15,116 nt of DNA from an uncultured Eubacteriales bacterium (GTDB lineage Bacteria; Bacillota; Clostridia; Oscillospirales; Oscillospiraceae). The DNA lies in assembly GCA_900554275.1 (NCBI GenBank), contig USGS01000039.1, forward strand, positions 1 through 15,116, in the 5' to 3' direction. The notes below the pieces were generated by a model that was not told the DNA's origin, made no database searches, and saw nothing but the letters and a program-made list of their open reading frames with translations. Every line of letters starts with the position of its first letter. Position 1 is the stretch's first letter. Shown piece after piece: positions 1 to 6,822 of this stretch. The translations under genes and the position numbers were made by a program.

Positions 1-277
1 CCAGCCGCATGAGGCTGCCGGAATGATCCGGCTCCATGTGTGTGACCACAAGATAGTCGGGGCTGCGCCCCTCCAACACCCGCGCCACATTGGAAAGCCA
101 TTCCTCCGCCGCCCGTGCGTCCACGCTGTCCATCACAGCGATCTTCTCATCCAAAATGACATAGGAGTTATAGCTCACCCCCATAGGCTGGACGGGGTAC
201 TGGTTTTCAAAGAGTGTCAATGTGTTGTCGTCCGCCCCTACATAGCGGATCGCATCCGTCACCGTTCGGATGGCCAT
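1..277 (-). CDS. FprA-type flavodiiron protein, N-terminal part (cut by left edge)
   Basis: This is the N-terminal 92 codons of a class A flavodiiron protein; the rest lies beyond the left edge. Full-length relatives are about 400 residues: a metallo-beta-lactamase-like diiron domain followed by a flavodoxin domain that takes electrons from rubredoxin and reduces O2 to water or NO to N2O in the cytoplasm. Visible here are the strand motif MGVSYNSY (32-39) and the diiron-ligand motif HMEPDH (H80, E82, D84, H85). The ATG at 277 is preceded by AGGAGG about 8 nt upstream, which fixes the start. It is a paralogue of the complete FDP at 487-1698, with the ligand motif at the same residue numbers. 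A terminator separates the two genes, so this one may have its own promoter, but I found no convincing one. The family is secure; the substrate (O2 or NO) is unknown. Confidence 0.9.
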   Translation of the reverse strand, partial: MAIRTVTDAIRYVGADDNTLTLFENQYPVQPMGVSYNSYVILDEKIAVMDSVDARAAEEWLSNVARVLEGRSPDYLVVTHMEPDHSGSLMRL

Positions 278-377
278 CGGAAAAACACCTCCTGATTTTC
301 TGTTTTGAACCGGCATTAGCCTGTTTTCCGAAATTCGTTTTGTTGCGTTCTGACTTGCTTTGCTGTGCCTCCTTTGG

Positions 378-416
378 AAAAAGGGCGGACAAGCGCAGGA
401 TCGTGCTTGTCCGCCC
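378..416 (-). terminator. Intrinsic terminator after the flavodiiron gene
   Basis: A perfect 12-bp stem pairs GGGCGGACAAGC (383-394) with GCTTGTCCGCCC (405-416) around a 10-nt loop. On the minus strand it is followed at once by TTTTT (378-382). It lies about 70 nt past the stop of the 487-1698 gene and ends the rrf2-fusion-FDP transcript before the second FDP gene. Some read-through into that gene is possible. Confidence 0.85.
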
Positions 417-486
417 CATCTCGCGGAATGCGGTCTCCCCGGCAGGGAGGCGGCAGCCTATTTCTTTCTTCCGCTCCCCGCGCCGG

Positions 487-1698
487 TCACTGCACGGACT
501 CCAAAATCGCGTCCGCCAGCGTTTCCAGCTCAACGGCCTTGTCCTGCCCCAGCGAGGAGGCAAGACTGAGTCGCTCGTTGAGCACCGTCATGTTCTTCAG
601 CTCATCGTTGACGAATTTCTGCATGAGGTCGCCGGACTTCACCGCCCACGAGCCGTTTTCGATGAGGGCGAAGGTGCGGTTTTGCAGGTTCAGCGCCTTC
701 ATGTCCATAAGGAAATCGTGCATGGCGGGGTAGATGCCCAGATTGTAGGTCACCGAGGCCAGCACGATGTGGCTGTACTTGAACGCCTCGGAGATCAGCT
801 GAGACACGTGGGTGGAGGACACGTCGTACAGCGCCACACGGCTCATGCCCTTGTCGCAGAGCCTTGCCGCAAGTGCCTGCGCCGCGTTCTCCGTGTTGCC
901 GTACATGGAGGCGTAGACGATCAGCACGCCCTTTTCCTCCGGCGCGTACCGGCTCCATGTGTCGTACTTCCCGATGAACCAGCCCAGCTTCTCCCGCCAC
1001 ACCGGGCCGTGGAGGGGGCAGATATACTTGATCTGATCTAAGATCCCGCCGGCCTTTTTCAGCAGGAGCTGGATGTGGGGGCCGTACTTTCCCACGATGT
1101 TGGTGAGATAGCGGCGGGCATCGTCCAGCCAGTCCCGCTCAAAGTCCACCTCGTCGGCAAACAGCTTGCCGTCCAGCGCGCCGAAGGTGCCGAAGGCGTC
1201 GGCGGAGAACAGCACGCCGTCAGTGAGGTCGAAGGTCACCATGGCCTCCGGCCAATGCACCATGGGCGCACCCACAAAGGTGACGGTGTGCTTGCCGAAG
1301 GAGAAGGTGTCCCCCTCCTTCACCTCGATGCACTCATGGTCGTCCACATGGAAGCCGAACTGCCGCATGAGCATGAAGGCTTTTTCGTTGGAGATGACCT
1401 TCACCTTGGGGTGCCGCAGCAGGATCTCCTCGATGCAGGCGGCGTGATCCGGCTCCAGGTGGTTGATGAGCAGGTAGTCCAGCTCCCGCCCGTTCAGGAC
1501 GTGGTTCAGGTTCTCCAGCAGCTGGCGGCAGGCGGACCAGTCCACGGTGTCGAACAGCACCGTTTTCTCGTCCAGCAGACAGTAGGCGTTGTAGCTGACG
1601 CCGCGGGGAATGGGGAAGCAGTTTTCAAACAGAGCGAGGCGGTGGTCGTTGGCGCCCACCCAGTAGAGGTCGCTGGTCACATTACGCACACAATACAT
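487..1698 (-). CDS. FprA family A-type flavodiiron protein (O2/NO reductase)
   Basis: A complete 403-residue class A flavodiiron protein. The N-terminal metallo-beta-lactamase-like domain (about 1-250) carries a full diiron ligand set: H80, E82, D84 and H85 in HLEPDH, then H148, D167 and H230. This spacing matches oxygen-reducing members such as Moorella FprA. The C-terminal flavodoxin domain (about 256-403) has the FMN phosphate loop YASMYGNTE (262-270). There is no rubredoxin or NADH-oxidoreductase domain of its own, so it needs an external rubredoxin; the gene just upstream encodes a protein with a rubredoxin tail. The gap to that gene is 18 nt, which indicates one operon. A GGGAGG ribosome binding site precedes ATG 1698, and a terminator follows. 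Known chemistry of the family is four-electron reduction of O2 to water, or NO to N2O; which one applies here cannot be read from sequence. Confidence 0.95.
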   Translation of the reverse strand: MYCVRNVTSDLYWVGANDHRLALFENCFPIPRGVSYNAYCLLDEKTVLFDTVDWSACRQLLENLNHVLNGRELDYLLINHLEPDHAACIEEILLRHPKVKVISNEKAFMLMRQFGFHVDDHECIEVKEGDTFSFGKHTVTFVGAPMVHWPEAMVTFDLTDGVLFSADAFGTFGALDGKLFADEVDFERDWLDDARRYLTNIVGKYGPHIQLLLKKAGGILDQIKYICPLHGPVWREKLGWFIGKYDTWSRYAPEEKGVLIVYASMYGNTENAAQALAARLCDKGMSRVALYDVSSTHVSQLISEAFKYSHIVLASVTYNLGIYPAMHDFLMDMKALNLQNRTFALIENGSWAVKSGDLMQKFVNDELKNMTVLNERLSLASSLGQDKAVELETLADAILESVQ

Positions 1699-1716
1699 AT
1701 TTCATACCCTCCCGGC

Positions 1717-3630
1717 TCAAGCCTTCACAAATTGATCCTTGCCCTCCGCGCACTCCGGGCATACCCAGTCGGCGGGGAGCTGCTCAAACAACGTACCCGG
1801 CGCGATCTCGCCATCCTCGTCGCCCAGCTCCGGCACATATTCATAGCCGCAGCCGCCGCACACATAGGTGTCGCCAATGGGCGTGGGCTTGGGCGGCGTG
1901 GGACGCTTCATCTTCACCATCGGCGGCGCGGGCTGCTTCTCGCCGCTGTCCAGCGCGGCGGTGAGCAGGGGCAAAATCTCCATCACGTCGCCCACGATGC
2001 CGTAGTCGCAGTTCTTGAAGATAGGCGCGTTGCCGTTTTTATTGATGGCCACGATGGTGGAGGCGTCCTTAATGCCCTTGAGGTGCTGGGTAGCGCCGGA
2101 GATGCCGCAGGCGATATAGAGGTTGCCGGTGAACTTCTGCCCGGACATACCCACATAGCGGTCAAGGGGCAGGTATTTCAGCGTCTCCGCCACGGGACGG
2201 GAGGAGCCGATCGCCGCGCCGGCGGCCTTGGCCAAGCCCTCCACCAGCTTCATGTTTTTCTTCTCGCCGATACCCTTACCGGCGGAGACCACACGCTCCG
2301 CCTTGGGGATGGGCATATCCATGGGAATGCCCACGGAGAAGTCGTGGCCGTCCTTTTTCAGTGCCGCCACAAGGTCGTTGACCTGCTGGGCGGCGTCGCC
2401 CTCCCGGAAGATGGTGCGCTTGCGGATACCGGTGATGGGCGCGGGCTTCTTAGCCGCTGAGCGGCTCTCGCCGCCGCTGCTCTTGCCCAGCCTGCCGATG
2501 AGATGGGAGGCGATGACCACCCGCTGGATCTCGTTGGTGCCCTCATAGATGGTGGTGATCTTGGCGTCGCGGTAGGCGCGCTCCACCTCCATGCCCTTGA
2601 GGAAGCCGGTACCGCCGTGGATCTGCATGGCGTCGTTGGTGACCTCCAGCGCAATGTCCGAGGCGTACATCTTCGCCATGGCGGACTCCATGCCGTAGGG
2701 GGCGTGCTGCTCCTTCAGCTCCGCCGCGGAGTAGACCAGGAAGCGGGCGCAGCGCAGCTTGGTGGCCATGTCCGCCAGCTTGAAGGAAACGGCCTGCTGT
2801 GCCGCGATGGGCTTTCCGAACTGGACGCGCTCCTTGGCGTAGGCCAGCGCGTGCTCAAAGGCCCCCTGGGCGATACCCAGCGCCTGCGCCGCGATACCGA
2901 TGCGGCCGCCGTCCAGCGTGGACATGGCGATCTTGAAGCCGTCACCCTCCTTGCCCAGCAGGTTCTCCTTGGGAACCTTCACGTCGTTGAAGATCAGCTC
3001 CGCCGTGGAGGATGAGCGAATTCCCATCTTGTCGTAGTGGTCGCCGAACTCAAAGCCCTTCCAGCCCTTCTCCACGATGAAGGCGGAGATGCCGCGAGTG
3101 CCGATGTCCGGCGTGGTGACGGCGAAAACCACATAGGTGTCCGCCTTGGGCGCATTGGTGATGAAGATCTTACCGCCGTTGAGCAGGTAGTGGTCGCCCT
3201 TGTCCAGTGCCGTGGTCTCCGTGCCGCCGGCGTCCGACCCGGCGTTAGGCTCGGTGAGGCCGAAGGCGCCCAGCTTTTCGCCTTTTGCCAGCGGCACGAG
3301 ATACTTCTGCTTCTGCTCCTCCGTGCCGTAGGCGAAGATAGGCCACGCGCCCAGCGACACGTGGGCGGAGAGGATCACGCCTGCGCCGCCGTCCACTCGG
3401 GCCAGCTCCTCCACCGCCATGGCGTAGCTGAGAATGTCAAGGCCCGCGCCGCCGTATTCCTTGGGGAATGGCAGCCCCAGCCAGCCCAGCTGTCCCATTT
3501 TTTGAACAGCCTCATCGGGAAACTCGTTGTTCTGATCCAGCAGGAAGGCAAGAGGCTTGATCTCCTCCTCCGCAAAGGCCCGGATCTTGGCGCGCAGCTC
3601 CTCGTGCGCGGGTGTGGTCTGAAACAGCAT
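1717..3630 (-). CDS. Three-part fusion: acyl-CoA dehydrogenase, ETF-alpha FAD domain, rubredoxin
   Basis: This 637-residue protein is far longer than an ordinary acyl-CoA dehydrogenase (about 380). Residues 1-380 are a complete dehydrogenase, with the FAD-site segment GAFGLTEPNAGSD (121-133) and the catalytic-base motif IYEGTNEIQR, E363 being the likely base. After a Ser/Gly/Ala linker (381-400), residues 405-560 match the C-terminal FAD-binding domain of ETF-alpha: VVSAGKGIG (447-455), R478, and the signature LYIACGISGATQHL (504-517), with S511 and H516 at FAD-contact positions. The ETF-alpha N-terminal domain is absent and no etfB is nearby. After a Pro-rich linker (567-585) comes a rubredoxin with CGGC (591-594) and CPEC (624-627), all four iron-binding Cys present. 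The likely path is acyl-CoA to FAD, to ETF FAD, to rubredoxin iron, to the adjacent flavodiiron protein. The start has AAGGAGG 8 nt upstream. Domain calls are firm; the acyl chain length and physiological acceptor are inferred. Confidence 0.93.
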   Translation of the reverse strand: MLFQTTPAHEELRAKIRAFAEEEIKPLAFLLDQNNEFPDEAVQKMGQLGWLGLPFPKEYGGAGLDILSYAMAVEELARVDGGAGVILSAHVSLGAWPIFAYGTEEQKQKYLVPLAKGEKLGAFGLTEPNAGSDAGGTETTALDKGDHYLLNGGKIFITNAPKADTYVVFAVTTPDIGTRGISAFIVEKGWKGFEFGDHYDKMGIRSSSTAELIFNDVKVPKENLLGKEGDGFKIAMSTLDGGRIGIAAQALGIAQGAFEHALAYAKERVQFGKPIAAQQAVSFKLADMATKLRCARFLVYSAAELKEQHAPYGMESAMAKMYASDIALEVTNDAMQIHGGTGFLKGMEVERAYRDAKITTIYEGTNEIQRVVIASHLIGRLGKSSGGESRSAAKKPAPITGIRKRTIFREGDAAQQVNDLVAALKKDGHDFSVGIPMDMPIPKAERVVSAGKGIGEKKNMKLVEGLAKAAGAAIGSSRPVAETLKYLPLDRYVGMSGQKFTGNLYIACGISGATQHLKGIKDASTIVAINKNGNAPIFKNCDYGIVGDVMEILPLLTAALDSGEKQPAPPMVKMKRPTPPKPTPIGDTYVCGGCGYEYVPELGDEDGEIAPGTLFEQLPADWVCPECAEGKDQFVKA

Positions 3631-3648
3631 ACGGTGTACCTCCTTATA

Positions 3649-4086
3649 TCACGTTTGTTGGGTCGCTTCCTCTTTTTGAATTGCTTCGCCGGTCAGCAGC
3701 CGGTGCAGGCTCACGGCGCGGAACGCCTCGTCCTGCTTTCGCTGCAGCTCCGTTAGCTGGCAGTGGATGGCGCATTTCCCGTGTTCGCTTTGCAAGCGGC
3801 AGTCATACCCCGGCTCCATACAGGCGCACAGGACGTCATGCTCTCCCATGACGACCATGAGGTCGTAGAGGGAAACGCCACGCAGGTCGCAGGACAGCCG
3901 ACAGCCGCCGGCTGCGCCCCGGCTCACCTGCACCAGCTCCCCGGCGGAGAGCTTTCGTAGGATCTGATAGGCAAACTGCATGGGGATCAGCTCCGTTTCC
4001 GCCATCTCGGCGGCGGAGTGCTTCTCTCCGTCCAGCAGCACCCGCAGCATCCGCAGTGCATAGTCTGTTTCCCTTGTGATGAGCAT
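3649..4086 (-). CDS. Rrf2 family transcriptional regulator, Cys-rich
   Basis: A 145-residue Rrf2-type regulator with the family start MLITRETDYALRML, a winged helix-turn-helix across about residues 1-80 and the wing motif SRGAAGGCRL (55-64). The C-terminal half has cysteines at 87, 89, 96, 105 and 109, plus C62 and C66 in the wing. IscR and NsrR hold an Fe-S cluster with three cysteines in roughly this region, so redox, oxygen, NO or iron sensing is likely, but the spacing matches neither exactly. It is first in the operon, 18 nt upstream of the dehydrogenase-ETF-rubredoxin fusion, which is followed by an FDP. Its promoter is overlapped by palindromes, which fits autorepression. AAGGAG lies about 10 nt upstream of ATG 4086. 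The family call is firm; the ligand is inferred. Confidence 0.92.
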   Translation of the reverse strand: MLITRETDYALRMLRVLLDGEKHSAAEMAETELIPMQFAYQILRKLSAGELVQVSRGAAGGCRLSCDLRGVSLYDLMVVMGEHDVLCACMEPGYDCRLQSEHGKCAIHCQLTELQRKQDEAFRAVSLHRLLTGEAIQKEEATQQT

Positions 4087-4117
4087 ATTCCTGCATCTCC
4101 TTTTTGGTTATGCACCC

Positions 4118-4146
4118 ATTTTATCAATCTTGATAAATCTTGTCAA
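4118..4146 (-). promoter_or_regulatory. Sigma-A promoter of the rrf2-fusion-FDP operon
   Basis: On the minus strand TTGACA (4141-4146) and TAAAAT (4118-4123) are separated by exactly 17 nt (4124-4140). The -35 is perfect and the -10 is one base from consensus. It lies 32 nt upstream of the rrf2 start and is the only strong promoter seen ahead of this operon. Confidence 0.85.
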
Positions 4147-4149
4147 GAT
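4120..4149. promoter_or_regulatory. Two palindromes over the rrf2 promoter (probable operators)
   Basis: TTTATCAATCTTGATAAA (4120-4137) is a perfect palindrome with 8-bp arms around a 2-bp centre, covering most of the -10 and the spacer. Next to it, ATCTTGTCAAGAT (4137-4149) has 6-bp arms around one base and covers the -35. Binding at either would block polymerase, so autorepression by the Rrf2 protein is the natural reading. The sites are seen directly; which protein binds is inferred. Confidence 0.65.
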
Positions 4150-4272
4150 ATTTTCAAAGGAATTATACCGCCATTCTGTCATATTCCGAAGAAATGTACC
4201 GCCTTGCCGTGCAAAATATTGGCAAAGCCAGCCTCGGCGTGGAGAGCCATTACGTACGAGCAAGGCCATGCA

Positions 4273-4304
4273 GTCAAAAAAGTCCCTTGCGGGACTTTTT
4301 TGAC
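4273..4304. terminator. Perfect 14-bp hairpin, bidirectional terminator candidate
   Basis: GTCAAAAAAGTCCC (4273-4286) pairs fully with GGGACTTTTTTGAC (4291-4304) around the loop TTGC. The GC-rich tip is flanked by a run of six A and a run of six T, so it reads as an intrinsic terminator from either strand. It sits over 100 nt past the U32 gene and would act as a backup stop for that operon. Confidence 0.7.
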
Positions 4305-4311
4305 AAGCTGA

Positions 4312-4347
4312 ACAGGCAGGCAGCGGCTTACGCCGCTGCCTGCCTGT
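4312..4347. repeat. Perfect 16-bp inverted repeat
   Basis: ACAGGCAGGCAGCGGC (4312-4327) pairs with GCCGCTGCCTGCCTGT (4332-4347) around a 4-nt loop, TTAC. There is no T-run on the minus strand just after it, so it is not a classical terminator by itself. It stands 7 nt from the neighbouring hairpin at 4273-4304 and may protect a 3' end or be part of an extragenic repeat. Confidence 0.7.
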
Positions 4348-4378
4348 AAAAAAGGTCAGGTCACTTTGTGCACCTGTG

Positions 4379-4405
4379 AAAAAGATGCCGAGGGCGGTTC
4401 TTTTT
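4379..4405 (-). terminator. Likely terminator of the tmk-mltG-U32 operon
   Basis: On the minus strand AAAAAGA pairs with TCTTTTT, with a small internal loop and a CCG/CGG tip around a 4-nt loop. It begins just after the U32 stop codon and ends in a T-run. The stem is weaker than the two hairpins that follow, so termination may be shared among them. Confidence 0.5.
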
Positions 4406-4408
4406 TAT

Positions 4409-5626
4409 TCACCTTCCGCTCAGCTCCACCGCGTGACGAACGAAGCTCATGGGCGGCACAGGCTGGGGCAGCTGCATGGTGAACACCATCTGGGGCGTTT
4501 TCGGCTGGGCCAGCTCGTTTCCCTCCCCGTCGCGCATCATCGGCACGGTGATGGCAAAGGGCTTTGTATCCGGCCCGACGATCTCCACTATATCCCCGGC
4601 GGCGAATTTGTTCCGCAGGCTCAGTGTGGCCCGGCCGTCTTCATCGCAGGCCGTGACCACGGCGCAGATCTGCCAATCCCGGAGATACCGGGCGCTCTCG
4701 TAGTACTGTCCCGGCTGGCCGTAGAAAAAGCCGGTGGCGTAGTGCCGGTGGCTGATATGCTCCACCTCGTCCCGCCAGACGGGGTCAAGGGGCTGGCCGG
4801 CGGCCGCCGCGTCCAGACAGTGGCGGTACGCGCCGGTGACGATGGCGGCGTAGTACGCCGATTTAGCCCGGCCCTCGATCTTCAGGCAGTCCATCCCGGC
4901 GGCCATCAGGTCGTCCAAATGGTCGATCATGCACATATCCCGGGAGTTCATGATGTATGTACCCTTTTCGTCCTCGAACACCGGGAAATACTCGCCGGGA
5001 CGCTTCTCCTCCATCAGCGCGTACTGGTAGCGGCAGGGCTGGGCGCACTCGCCCCGGTTGGAATCTCTGCCCGTCATGTAGTTGGACAGCAGGCAGCGCC
5101 CGGAGTAGCTGACGCACATGGCGCCGTGGCAGAACACCTCCAGCTCCAGCTCCGGGGACACCCGGGCGCGGATGGCGGCGATCTCGTCCAGGCTCAGCTC
5201 CCGGGCCAGCACCACCCGGGAAGCGCCTAAATCGTACCACGATTGGGCGCAGACGTGATTAGCGATAGATTGTTGCGTGCTGATGTGTCTTTGACAGTGG
5301 GGCGCGTATTTCCCCGCCAGCGTAAACGCCCCCAGGTCGGCCAGGATCAGGGCGTCCACCCCCGCCGCGTCCAGCTTTTCCAGATGGGCGGGCAGCTGCT
5401 CCGCCTCATTCCAGCGGGGCATGGTGTTGACAGTGGCGTGTACCTTCACGCCGTGGTCGTGGGCGAAGGCCACCGCCTTGGGCAGAGCCTCATCGTCGAA
5501 GTTTCCGGCGAAGGAGCGCATCCCGAAGGACGTGCCCGCCAGGTACACCGCGTCCGCGCCGTACAGCACGGCCATTTGCAGCTTTTCCCAGTCCCCCGCG
5601 GGGGACAGCAGTTCCGGCTTCCGCAT
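4409..5626 (-). CDS. Peptidase U32 family protein, probable tRNA hydroxylation protein (TrhP-like)
   Basis: A 405-residue U32 family protein. The N-terminal TIM-barrel-like part begins PELLSPAGDWEKL, typical of the family. The U32 signature runs EVFCHGAMCVSYSGRCLLS (163-181), continuing through the Cys-rich stretch to C194 and C198; C166, C171, C178 and C194/C198 are candidates for an Fe-S site. Family members once called collagenases are now known to include E. coli TrhP (YegQ) and B. subtilis YrrN/YrrO, which act in tRNA U34 hydroxylation. In B. subtilis the yrrN-yrrO genes lie near mltG (yrrL), and here the gene directly follows mltG, its ATG overlapping the mltG stop by one base (TGATG), so translation is probably coupled. 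The function is inferred from signature and context; an rRNA-modifying RlhA-type role is the main alternative. Confidence 0.85.
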   Translation of the reverse strand: MRKPELLSPAGDWEKLQMAVLYGADAVYLAGTSFGMRSFAGNFDDEALPKAVAFAHDHGVKVHATVNTMPRWNEAEQLPAHLEKLDAAGVDALILADLGAFTLAGKYAPHCQRHISTQQSIANHVCAQSWYDLGASRVVLARELSLDEIAAIRARVSPELELEVFCHGAMCVSYSGRCLLSNYMTGRDSNRGECAQPCRYQYALMEEKRPGEYFPVFEDEKGTYIMNSRDMCMIDHLDDLMAAGMDCLKIEGRAKSAYYAAIVTGAYRHCLDAAAAGQPLDPVWRDEVEHISHRHYATGFFYGQPGQYYESARYLRDWQICAVVTACDEDGRATLSLRNKFAAGDIVEIVGPDTKPFAITVPMMRDGEGNELAQPKTPQMVFTMQLPQPVPPMSFVRHAVELSGR

Positions 5627-6801
5627 CAGGAGTAGATAGGCTGGTACTCACTGCTGTTGATGAACTTCAGATGCTCATTATAGTCAGTGAAGAAGTGGCT
5701 CTTCTTGTCCGTGCCCAGGGCGAAGAAGTAATAGTTGGTGTCGGCGGGATAGATGGCCGCCTTGATGGCGCTGAGACCGGGGTTGCAGATCGGGCCGGGG
5801 GTCAGGCCGGGATTGATATAGGTGTTGTAGGGGCTGTCGATCTCCGTGTCGAAGGTCTTAACACCGTCGTGCTTCATAATATAGTTGATGGAGGAGCAGA
5901 GCTGGAGCGCCCGTCCGCCCTTTTCACTGTTGGGATTCTCCAAACGGTTGTGGATGACGGAGCTGATGTTCTTGCGCTCCGTGTCGTCGCCGATGGACTC
6001 CTTCTCGATGAGAGAGGCCATGGTGACGATCTCCCTCAGGGTGTAGGGCGACGCCTCGATGTCGGCCAGCATCTGCTGGCTGATCTGGCTCTTGAACATG
6101 GTCAGCATGGTGTCCACCGCGTAGACCGCCGACTTGTTCTTGTCGAATTCATAGGTGGTGGGGAACAGGAAGCCCTCCATGCGGTCGATGCTGCCCAGCT
6201 GGTCGCTGTCCAGGAAGTCGTAATCCGCAAATTCAAAGTTGGCACAGGCATCCTCCAGCTCCTCCACGGTGGCCACGCCGTTCTGGGCCAGCAGGTCGAT
6301 GATCTCCCGGACGGTGTAGCCCTCGGGGATGGTGATGTCAACCAGGCCCTGGGACTCCTTGGAGTCCGCGTCCCAGTCATGCATATTGCGGATGAGGGCG
6401 CGGTAGTCCATGTCGCTGTTCAGGTCGTAAGAGCCGGGCTCGACGTAGGACTTGTATTTGAAGAGACCGCTGGTCAGCTTGAAAACGCCCTTGTAGTTGA
6501 TGAGCCCCGCGTCCTTCAGCTTGTTGGCCACGTCGGAGAGGGTATCGCCCTCCTCCACGACCAGCTTGACCTCCACCGGGGCTTTGTTCAGGGAGCAGAC
6601 GTCATTGACCAGCAGCCAGCCCACACCCGCCAGCAGGCAGGAGGCCAGCACCACGCAGGCTAAATAGATCAGCGTGTTGGTGCGCTTGTTCTTCCGCTTG
6701 CGGGACGAAGCGCGGTGCTGGGAGGACGACGCCTGACGGCGGACCTCCTCGGCGTCCCACTTCGCCGTTTCAAATTCATTGTGTTCGTCGCGATTTGCCA
6801 T
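5626..6801 (-). CDS. mltG: Endolytic murein transglycosylase MltG
   Basis: A 391-residue YceG/MltG protein that cleaves nascent glycan strands outside the membrane and so sets their length. A basic cytoplasmic tail (1-42) leads to one membrane helix (43-64) and a LysM-like segment, VVEEGDTLSDVANKL (81-95). The catalytic domain follows, with MASLIEKES (261-269), where E266 matches the catalytic glutamate of E. coli MltG, and the conserved YNTYINPGLTPGPICNPG (325-342). Length and domain order are normal for Firmicutes. AAGGAG precedes ATG 6801, and the gene starts 21 nt after the thymidylate kinase-like gene and overlaps the U32 gene by one base, so all three form an operon. Confidence 0.95.
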   Translation of the reverse strand: MANRDEHNEFETAKWDAEEVRRQASSSQHRASSRKRKNKRTNTLIYLACVVLASCLLAGVGWLLVNDVCSLNKAPVEVKLVVEEGDTLSDVANKLKDAGLINYKGVFKLTSGLFKYKSYVEPGSYDLNSDMDYRALIRNMHDWDADSKESQGLVDITIPEGYTVREIIDLLAQNGVATVEELEDACANFEFADYDFLDSDQLGSIDRMEGFLFPTTYEFDKNKSAVYAVDTMLTMFKSQISQQMLADIEASPYTLREIVTMASLIEKESIGDDTERKNISSVIHNRLENPNSEKGGRALQLCSSINYIMKHDGVKTFDTEIDSPYNTYINPGLTPGPICNPGLSAIKAAIYPADTNYYFFALGTDKKSHFFTDYNEHLKFINSSEYQPIYS

Positions 6802-6822
6802 AAGATACTCCTTTCAGAAGCG

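Larger units (their letters stand above)
4150..4408. other. Non-coding, hairpin-rich spacer between two minus-strand operons
   Basis: The stretch between the rrf2 start (4086) and the end of the U32 gene (4409) has no convincing gene. The rrf2 promoter and its palindromes occupy 4118-4149. The rest holds two perfect hairpins (4273-4304 and 4312-4347), a terminator-like structure (4379-4405), and a plus-strand reading frame whose translation includes SQKSPLRDFFDKL. I recall similar short peptides annotated as hypothetical proteins in Oscillospiraceae, which would fit a dispersed extragenic repeat rather than a gene, but I cannot verify that here. Confidence 0.5.

Noticed and set aside
4018..4349. 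Three overlapping plus-strand frames across the rrf2 start and the spacer
   Set aside because: They run through the rrf2 promoter, palindromes and hairpins, and lack ribosome sites and domains. The shared peptide is better explained by an extragenic repeat.
5671..6663. Plus-strand open frame of 330 codons antisense to mltG
   Set aside because: It mirrors the mltG codon pattern; it has no ribosome site and no recognisable motif.
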